From contig NW_008246095.1 in assembly GCF_000281045.1 (NCBI RefSeq), forward strand, positions 321,462 to 385,461: 64,000 nucleotides of DNA, in the 5' to 3' direction. The number at the start of each line of letters is the position of its first letter. Position 1 is the first letter of the stretch. Positions 56,301 to 64,000 of this stretch are shown piece by piece. The notes beneath the pieces were generated by a model, which ran no database searches, was not told the DNA's origin, and saw only the letters and a program-made list of their open reading frames with translations. The stretch is from Saprolegnia diclina VS20. Lineage: Eukaryota; Oomycota; Saprolegniomycetes; Saprolegniales; Saprolegniaceae. Both the position numbers and the translations under genes were made by a program.

Positions 56301-59300
56301 GTAGTAGCGCAGCTGCGCGAGCCAGTCAAAGTCGAGCTTGTCCGATGTCTTGAGCGTGACGAGCTCGGCGATGGTGTCGCGGTTGTGCACGTCCATGACG
56401 ACAAGCGCACCGAGCGTAATGCGCGTGAGCTTGGGCAGCTGGCCACGCACGAGCTCGACCGTGCGAAGGAGTTCGTCTTTGAGCATCTACGACCCAAGAA
56501 CATGACGACGTCGCACCCCGCGTATAAGCGAACCTGGGAGTGCTGCACGAGAGCATCTTTGGGGCCATCGAGCGCGGCCTCCGTTTGCTGCGTCCACACG
56601 GTCTGGTTGATGGCAAGAACGACTTGACCCGGCCACTCTTGCACCCACGTGAGCCGATCTTTGGTCGCGTAGTCGGCCATGCTCAGATCCACGTGGTACG
56701 CGACGCTTTTGCGCATCGTGATTTCGACCTCCTGGAGCCAAATTTCCACATTGCCGCCCGTCTTGTTGGGGTTGATGGGCGATTGTGAGATCTTGTCGAA
56801 GAGGAACGGGACTTTTTCATTTTCGGGACTCAGCATCGCGGTAATGTCGAGGTTGGGCTGGAACTCGAGGAGGTTGATGCCGTCAAACGCTTTCTTTAGA
56901 TGGGGCTGGACGCGCAACGGGTCCTTCGTCTCGGCGAGAATCTCGAGCAGCTCGTCGTTCGAGAGGAAAAAGAACCGCGGAAAGTACAGGCGCTTCGTCT
57001 CGAGGTACTCGTTCAGTCCTTTCTGGATCGTATCGAGGTCGGCGTTGGACTCTTGGAGCGTCTCGAGCAAGCCTTGGCGCAGTGCGACTTTGGTGGCTTC
57101 TGGCTCGAGAATGGTTTCTTCCATATTGTGCCGCCACGTGGCGTCGACGCGCTTGAAGAGCATGCCCTCGGTGGGCATTTGCCGCATGATGTCGTCGCTG
57201 CTAAAGATCGGCTCGAGGTACAGCCACGTCGCTTGGACCTTGAGCCACTGGTCGGTAATGTCTTGTACCGCCACGAGCGTTTTCTCCCAGCGCCCAATGC
57301 GCTCCAAGTACGGCTTGTTGTAGCGCGAGCCGCGAATCGATTGAATTTTGACCATGTGGTCGTCCAAGAGCTGCTGCATTTCGTCCGTGCCAAAGAGAAT
57401 CGACGTGCCGGTCGTGCGGTACGGCTTGGTGTGGAACTCGATGCCTTCCCACTCGTGCTCCATCTTGTCGAGCGCTTGCTCGAGCGAGTATTCTTTGGCC
57501 GCGCCGACACAAATGTCTTCGATTTGCGCGGTGAACTTGTGCAGCCCCGCGTCCAGCATGTGGCTCAACGTCATGTCGCCGCCTGGCGTCTGCAAGTCGA
57601 GTTTCGTGATGGCCTCGATCTCGGACCAGTGCCGCGCACAGAGCGCCGGCGTGCAAATCAGGTGCATGAGCGGCACGTGGGCATCGAGCATTTCATCGAG
57701 CATCTTCTTGGCCGCGCGTGCGACTTCGGTCGGCGCTTCTAAGCTCTCGCCAATCTAGCCGTCATGCGCTGAATAGTCTTTAATACATTTGGTATGGACG
57801 CACCTTTTCGCAGTCGCGAATGACCTTGACGACATTGCGTCGGAACCCGTCGGCTTCGCGCTCGGCGTCTTCGGCGTTGACCATGTAGAGCGGCAGTCCG
57901 CGCCACTGGTTGAGCTGCTCGCTGAATTGAAACACTAGTCATATCGAGGATGCGCGTGCGTCTCGACGCAAGAGATGTTTACCGGTCGACCAGAGTTTGT
58001 CCATGGGGGCGAGCATTTCTTGGAGCTCCTTGATGCTTGTCTCGTTGTCCGTGAGCTCCATGCCGAGCAGCGTCTCTTGGTCGCGGATCTTGCTGGCTTC
58101 GTCGTCGATTTCGGCGATGAGCTTGTTGATGCCCTCGATGCGCTTGGTGACGTTGGCAGCGTCGGCCATGTTGCCAGCCTCGCGCATCTTTTCGATCTTG
58201 CGCTGACACGTCGCAAACGTGCTGAGCAGGTGTTCTTGGCGAGCTGTCACGACGAGCTCGAGCTCCCGCTTGCGTTCGCGCTGCCGCTCGAGCGACTTGC
58301 GCTGAAAGTTGGCGATCGTATCGGGCCAGCGGTACGTGACATAAAAGAGCTGAATGTCGTCGCGGGACATGGCAAAGTGGTGCTCGGTCAAGAACCGAAT
58401 CGCTGTGTGCACGTCGTTCACGAGCTCGTCTTGGAGCGCATTGAGCGACGCCATACTCGACTCGTAGAACGCTTGGAGGCTCTTGAGCTCGACCGAGTCC
58501 AACGGGTCGGCCATGAGCGTCTGCACAATGGCTTCGTACTGCGCCCCCATCGCATTCATGCGCTTGACGTTCTCGGCCGAGACGCGCGCGAGCAACACGG
58601 ACGCGCACTCTTTCGCTTTGGCGCGAAGGCAATCTTTGGCCGTGACGCACGACACGGCGAAGAGCGAGAACGTATACTGGTCGGCAATCTCGGCCAAAAT
58701 CGCGTCGTCGATCGATCGAAGCGCCGCGAGCTCGGCCCGGAGCGCCCCCAAGTCGACCGGCTGCTCCAAGAGATGGGCGATATGCCGGTCCGTCGAGCCA
58801 TTGAGGAGCGTCAGAAACGGTGCGAAGCGAGCGAGGACGCCTTCGGGCTCACGCAAGTGCCGCTGTAGTGCCTGGCGCACGGCTTTCTTGGCCGAGAGCA
58901 CGAAGGGATCGCCCGTGCCGAGCGTGCACGGCCCGAGCGACGCCTTGTTGCGGATGCGCACCGGCACACTCGTGTGCGAATCGATGCGCGGAAAGATCGC
59001 GACCGCGTCCACGAGCATGCCGACGCAGTGCAGGAGCGTCATCTCCATCGCGTCGGCCGGCGGGTCGAGCGCAAACCCGGCGCTGGGGGCGTCAAAGCAC
59101 TGCACGGCGAGGACGAGCGCAGCCTCGCCGTCGAGCGCAGGCGTCGAAAATTGCTCGAAAAAGGCTTGAAACGCGAGCACGGAGGCGTCGACGGTCTCGC
59201 GCAGCTGGCGCGACATGAGCACCGACGCAGCGTTCAACACGCCAATGTGGTGGTTGAAGCGAAAGAGGTCGTCTTCGACCAACGTGTCGGCCGAGGTCTT

Positions 59301-61132
59301 TGGCGCGGCCGCGTGGCGAGCGTCAAGTCCCTCGAGCGCCACGCGGTTCGCAAACAGCTTGGCCGCGCTGCCATTGGTACCGGCGTGCTATGCAGCAGAC
59401 AAGACATGGAATCGTTGCGGAGCGAGAGGAAACATACCAATGGTTCGGGCAGCGGGAGGTCGCCGCGCGGATCGCGCACCGGCGCATCCGGCGCAAGCGG
59501 CAAGAACGCATCGACCTTCATAGCGCTGGCAGGAATCCAGTACGTCCGGAGGCACTCCTTGACCGCGTCGACGCGGCGGCTAATGTGATCGACAAAATTG
59601 GGCACCGTGCGCGGCAACGACGACCGAAACCCGGGTGTCAACACGTCCGTAAAGAGAAGCTCGTGGTACGGAACGAACGGGTTGTCTCGAATCTAGACGC
59701 GAGGCGTTAGCATGTATATTGTGCGCTCTCGCTGTACCTCCCAGTCGGGTGGCGGGCCTTCGTGCAGCCATTGCGCTTGGAGCGCGAGCATGGCCGGGTC
59801 GGCCGTGTGCAAAAACACCTCAATGTACTCGGCGCTGTCGCGGATCACGGTCGCGTCGACGCCTGTCTCCCGAAGGACTCTCCATTGAAACGACTGGTAC
59901 GTCTCGTCGCTCCACCACTTGGGCGTCGCGTGGAGGTAGGCCGGCACGATGCCGAGCCGCGCCGCGTTTGTGTCTTCCAAAAGGTCGTACTGCAGCATTG
60001 CGCGCGCGATCGCCGTGTTGTATGACGCATACACCGCGTCAAACATCTCGGTCAAGAGGTGTTCGCACGTGGCTGTGTTCTGCGCTAAAAGGGCCTTGTC
60101 GTGCCGGAACGGCGGCGCGGGGAGCTGCAGTCGCTGTAAAATCTCGACCGGAATCGCATCCGCCATGGGCGGACACCCGCGCGCGATGTACGCCTCGACC
60201 GCGCGCCAGTAGTTGGTGGTCGAAGCTTCATACGCGGCCGAGTCGAGCTCCAGCGTCCGGGACGTCAGCGGCTTGAGGACCATGGGCGCCAAGCGCCGTG
60301 CCACCGGCGCCACCGGGCTGCCAACGTTGAGGACAATCTTGTTCTTCTTGGGTGGACTCTTAGTCGGCGACGGCTTCTTAAAAAGGTGCGTCGGGTTTTC
60401 CGCCAAGTGGCGCTGGAAGGCGCGGGACCCGGACGGATAGAGAGACACGTTGGCCTTGACATCGGCCGATGGGAGCTGCGTAAAGGGCGATTTGGGCGGC
60501 GGCGACGGCGAGAGCTCGTCCGACTTGGTCAGTTGCGCCAACGACCGCTCGAGCGCCGGCGCCACAGCCACGTACTCGATCGCCTTTTTCTTGGGGCTAA
60601 ACCCAGGGCGCAAGTCCTTGGGCTTTTCACGGACCATGACGGGCATGCTGAGCGCGACGCGAGCAACGTCGTCCTTGGTGAGCTTCCGCGTCGTCATGGT
60701 GTAGTTGGAGCCAATACGATCGCTGAGCGTCGAGTACATGCGCTCTTCGGGCGACTCGATTGCGTCGGCCGACGTCGGAGGCGTCACGGCGGGTAACACG
60801 AGACGCCCGGACGACGAGTCGGGGCGACGCGGGCCCTGGAGCGAGCCCAGCGGCCCCAGCGACGCCTTGAGGTCAGCGATGTGGGCGTCCGTGTTCTTCT
60901 TGTGCTTCTTCGTGCCGCCTTCGAGCGTGCTGAGCTGGCTCTGCCGCGTCAAGATCGAGCTCTGGAGGATGTCGAGCCGCGCTTTTCGGATGGGACTGCG
61001 CCGCGCGTCGGCCGACGGCGCGGCCGCCATGGACTCGTTCACGGAGCCGCGGGAGAGCGCTTGGAAGCGGTCGAGGTCGCTCCAGGGCTCAGAGACCGGC
61101 GCCCCATCGGAGCTCTCGGGCGACTTGCTCAT
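47308..61132 (-). CDS. Axonemal inner-arm dynein heavy chain (DNAH3/7/12 group)
   Basis: The largest gene of the window, about 4300 codons in about 18 exons. It starts at [10 protein letters not shown] and ends VAMLSQLDD. Order seen: a disordered N-terminal extension, tail and linker (from [13 protein letters not shown]), then the AAA ring. P-loops are GPAGTGKT in AAA1 (56085-56108) with [18 protein letters not shown] in AAA2, GPTGTGKS in AAA3 and GVGGSGRQS in AAA4, then the stalk coiled coil with microtubule tip (about 50.9-51.9 kb), AAA5, AAA6 and the C-terminal domain ([20 protein letters not shown]). Details such as [23 protein letters not shown] and the C-terminus match the DNAH3/7/12 single-headed inner-arm set. 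It is a flagellar motor for zoospore swimming. No frameshift is needed to join it. Confidence 0.94.
50897..51901 (-). other. Dynein stalk coiled coil and microtubule-binding tip
   Basis: Two long heptad segments ([20 protein letters not shown] and, after the tip, [20 protein letters not shown]) enclose a compact tip containing [33 protein letters not shown] and [14 protein letters not shown], the usual tip of axonemal heavy chains. Introns cut the region near 51437-51480 and 51257-51310. Confidence 0.85.
52793..52819 (-). other. Dynein AAA4 loop (GVGGSGRQS)
   Basis: Fourth module, with Arg in place of Lys as is common in this group of axonemal chains; nucleotide binding is probably structural. 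Confidence 0.85.
54011..54034 (-). other. Dynein AAA3 P-loop (GPTGTGKS)
   Basis: Complete Walker A of the third AAA module, the usual regulatory site. Confidence 0.9.
55192..55218 (-). other. Dynein AAA2 P-loop (GMPFSGKSS)
   Basis: Nucleotide-binding loop of the second AAA module; the Lys is kept, and the lead G-x-P differs from the classic GPT. Confidence 0.85.
56085..56108 (-). other. Dynein AAA1 P-loop (GPAGTGKT)
   Basis: The main ATP-hydrolysis site of the motor. Lys and Thr of GKT are intact, and the Walker B block (ACFDEFNRI) follows in the same exon, so the main catalytic site looks functional. Confidence 0.95.
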
Positions 61133-61940
61133 GCGATTCCCCGCGAAGTCGGAAGAGGCGCAAGTAGAAAGGTCGCACTGGTGGTTTCGACCGACGCATG
61201 GATCGTGCAAACCCTCGTGCGATTGGTGAAAACGGTCGTCATTTCAGCCAATCCAAGCAATGCATTCCAAGATCGCGTCCGACGACCCCACAGGATTTGC
61301 ACCAATCACACGGCACCGACGGGGACGTTAGCGTTGGCTTTTGCGGACTAGTAGTATTATTTCCCTCCTTTGTACTGGTACTCAGCCATAAGTCCATGTA
61401 CTCAACATACTCTTGCTCTTGTTGGACAATCAGAAGAGTTGTCGGGCGCGCTGCAGTCCAAAAAACGATCATTTTTCATCGAGCTGATGCAAGGATCGGG
61501 CGAGCTCCCTTGCTCGCACCGCGAGTAGATAGATACTCTGTCGTAATTGTCTGTTTCAAAGCAGTTGTCACATAGTCCGTCGTCAAGGACCATGGTCCCA
61601 CTTGAAGCCTCGATGGCCTGGAGTTGATACTCTTGCCTTCCCGAGATAAAAACCCCGCGACAATGGATTGTGTAGTTAGACAATCGGATAGTACCGGTAG
61701 ATTGTTGACGAGCATTGCTCAAGTGACGTCGTCCAGGCACCTCTCTTGCGCCCCGACGACTCGATGTGTTCTTCCATGAAGGGCACGTGAAATGACACGC
61801 ACCCCAGTCGTAGTAGGTTTTAGAACACTTTGCGATCGCACGATGCCATCCAAAATTAACCGTGCGTTCTCTCAAAGTGGTGTCAAAACAGCCTCGGTTA
61901 CGTCTCAAGTTATATTAAGCGGCGTCGGGCCAAGACGACA
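61133..61940. other. Shared upstream region of dynein and channel genes
   Basis: 808 nt between two divergent starts. No ORF is supported on either strand (a 168-codon minus frame has no family likeness). Contains AT-richer words (CAAGTTATATTAAG near 61905) close to the channel ATG. Should hold both promoters. Confidence 0.6.
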
Positions 61941-64000
61941 ATGGCGCCGGACCGCACCGTAACCTCCCAGTTCCCGCGCACGATGCGCAAGCTGCGAGAG
62001 CCGTGCACGGTACATCATTTCGAAACATGTACATTCTTGACATGCCTCTTGCAGGTGCAGCGTATCTCGCTCGGGTGCCTCACGGCCAAGCACCCGGTCC
62101 GAAGAGTGTGTATCAAGATCCTCCAGTCGCCGTGGTTTGATCGGGCCATTATCCTCGCCGTATGCTGCAACACGGTGATTCTGGGCCTCGTCGACTATGA
62201 GAACGCGTGGGCCGAGGGCCCCAACCCCAACATGGGTGTCAACAAGCTCATCGAGCAGTGGAATGGCGTGAGCCTCTACATTTTTGTGACGGAAATGTGC
62301 ATCAAGATCGTCGCCATGGGCTTTATCTTTGGCGACGGCGCCTACTTGCTCGACAGCTGGAACCGACTCGACTTTATCATTGTCCTCTCGGGGTACAACG
62401 CCTTCATGCCCCATGCACAAGTATCGATCAAGTTGGCGTAGGATGCTGTCGGTGTTCAACATCAAAGTCGGGTTTGTCCGCGTGCTGCGCGTCCTCCGAC
62501 CGCTTCGAACGCTCCACACCTTTCCAGGTACCATCGATATGCTAAAGCGAGACTGCGACCTTGCTATAGGCCTCAAAGTGCTCACCAACTCGCTCCTCGC
62601 CAGTCTCCCAGCGCTCGGAAACGTGGCCATCTTGCTCGCCTTCATTTACGTCGTGTTTGCGATCCTCGGTATGGAGATTTGGCGCGGCACGTTCCACTCG
62701 CGCTGCCGCCTCACACCCTTCCCGGTTGCGCTACCATTTGACGCGCTAAATCCACCGGGCGCCAGCGCCTACCCCGTGAGCGCGGCGTACTTGGCCAAAG
62801 TCGTCGCCAACCCCGCGTGGTATCGGTGCAACAAAAGCGACGGGGCCGCGTACCTCGTGGACGAGACGTGGAATATACGCGCCAATTGCTTTTGGCCGCT
62901 CGACAGCGGCCTCCCAATGCCGCAACTTTGCTCGTCGTCGGGCGGCCGCGCGTGCAGCGTGACTCAAACGTGCGGCTCCAACTTTGACGCGTACGGGAAC
63001 GCGCGCTTTTTCGATATTGCAGGACCGCTCCTCAATTTCTCCATCATGAGCGAACCCACGTTCAATGCAAATCTAAACTACGGGCTCACCAACTTTGACA
63101 ACCTCGGCAACACGCTCATGGTCATCCTTCAAGTCGTGACGGCGTCCGGCTGGATGGCGCTGACCGAGACGGTGCGTCTTGTATCCTCTTGTGGTGTCGC
63201 TAATGGGTGCTTGCACAGGCGCAATGGGTCGGCAACCCAGCGTTAGCCGCCATCTACTTCAACTTGCTCCTCATCATTGGCATGTGCTTCTTGCTCCAGC
63301 TCAACATGGCCGTCCTCTTCACTGAGTTTGAGAAAGCCAAGGACCAGCAAGCCAAGGCCGCCCACGCAAGAGCGTACGACCCATCACATGGTTCTTGTGT
63401 CCATTGAGGCATGATGTAGCGTCGAAGTCATTAAACGTCTCTCGATGGTGCCGCCGCCGCCCGTCTCTGCGGCGCAGTCCAAGCGAATAGACTCGACCGA
63501 CATTGTTGTCGCCTCGGCGTGGCGGAGGTGCCTCGTCCAGTGGCGGCTCCGCATTCGACAGGTCGTGCTCACGACAGCGTTCCGGCGGGTCGGCATCTTC
63601 ATCACGCTGAGCAACGTCTTTGTCATGTCGCTCAACCACACGGAGATGAGCTACACGTTCGCGTACAACTGCGAGGTGCTGAACTTTACCTTTATGATCT
63701 ACTTCGGCATCGAGTCGCTTTTGAAAATGATCGCGCTCGAGCTCCGACCCTTCTGGGCGTACGTCCTGACGACTGTTCGTTGTTGTGCTAATATGTGACT
63801 AGGGACAAGTTTAACCGGTTCGACCTCTTCACATTTCTCATGGGCATTGTGGAAGCGATGTTGAACCCCCCGACGTTTATTGATGGCACGTCCGGCGGGT
63901 CGGGTCTCTTTACCGCGTTCCGCGTTGCGCGTGCGTTCAAGTTGGCCCGGTCCTGGAAGTCGCTCAACAAGCTCATCATGGCGATTCTCCATTCGTTTGG
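61941..64000 (+). CDS. Four-domain voltage-gated cation channel (partial, repeats I and start of II)
   Basis: Starts ATG 61941 and runs off the window. Six or more exons. Repeat I: S1 (WFDRAIILAVCCNTVILGL), S2 (SLYIFVTEMCIKIVAMGF), S3 (LDSWNRLDFIIVLSG), S4 RVLRVLRPLRTL with Arg every third residue, S5 (LLASLPALGNVAILLAFIYVVF), a Cys-rich outer loop, pore LGNTLMVILQVVTASGWMALTE and S6 (LLIIGMCFLLQLNMAVLF). Repeat II begins after a cytosolic linker: FRRVGIFITLSNVFVMSLNH, YFGIESLLKMIALEL, FNRFDLFTFLMGIVEA, and S4 FRVARAFKLARSWKSL. The layout is that of Cav/Nav/Cch1 channels. The domain I filter has Ser where Cav has Glu. Lies head-to-head with a dynein gene. Confidence 0.9.

Noticed and set aside
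48910-58868. Several plus-strand frames of 200-420 codons opposite the dynein gene
   Set aside because: Same mirror effect of codon bias over long exons. They stop at the dynein introns and have Arg/Val/His-rich compositions without domains.
1-64000. CRISPR arrays, bacterial operons, insertion sequences, integrase or att sites
   Set aside because: No regularly spaced direct repeats or transposase frames were seen; the gene content is eukaryotic with spliced genes.

Overview
The window is nuclear eukaryotic DNA and reads as an oomycete, most likely of the Saprolegniales (Achlya, Saprolegnia, Aphanomyces relatives). The reasons are compact genes on both strands, very short introns (about 40-60 nt, usually starting GTAC and ending TAG), strong G/C third-position codon preference, and flagellar genes fitting a zoospore-forming organism. 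The genus is inferred, not read from the sequence. One assembly gap (275 N) lies at 21904-22178.

Layout, left to right. 1-3.2 kb: no supportable gene. 3.2-8.6 kb: ribosomal protein eL13, the ribosome-biogenesis factor AATF/Bfr2, and on the minus strand an unusual MYND-finger protein with three WASH-CCDC53-like repeats. 9.5-16.5 kb: an intron-rich IQ/coiled-coil/TPR/WW protein, a class IV aminotransferase-like enzyme and a TMEM19 (DUF92) membrane protein. 17.4-24.8 kb: a patatin-type (SDP1-like) lipase, a leucine-rich-repeat protein, the assembly gap, a small conserved VWQKLEEQNP-type protein and a B-box-like zinc-finger coiled-coil protein. 24.9-32 kb: the BBSome subunit BBS1, an SLC1-type dicarboxylate/amino-acid symporter, a worn ankyrin gene and the Sec61 gamma subunit. 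33.6-46.8 kb: a Ttd14-type P-loop NTPase, a divergent pair (LRR coiled-coil and IQ-motif proteins), an F-box-like protein, an EF-hand/ankyrin/FN3 protein, a PDZ-like coiled-coil protein with a SHIPPO-like tail, and a cyclin. 47.3-61.1 kb: one axonemal inner-arm dynein heavy chain of the DNAH3/7/12 group. From 61.9 kb to the edge: the first two repeats of a four-domain voltage-gated cation channel, divergent from the dynein.

Taken together, several genes point to the flagellum (dynein heavy chain, BBS1, the SHIPPO-like protein, IQ and EF-hand proteins, perhaps the channel). They are mixed with housekeeping genes for translation (eL13, AATF), ER translocation (Sec61 gamma), lipid turnover (patatin lipase), transport (SLC1) and cell cycle (cyclin). 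Several convergent neighbours have stop codons only 11-35 nt apart, so their transcripts must overlap at the 3' ends. Exon joins quoted here were worked out by eye from reading frame, GT..AG signals and family conservation; none is backed by transcript data.
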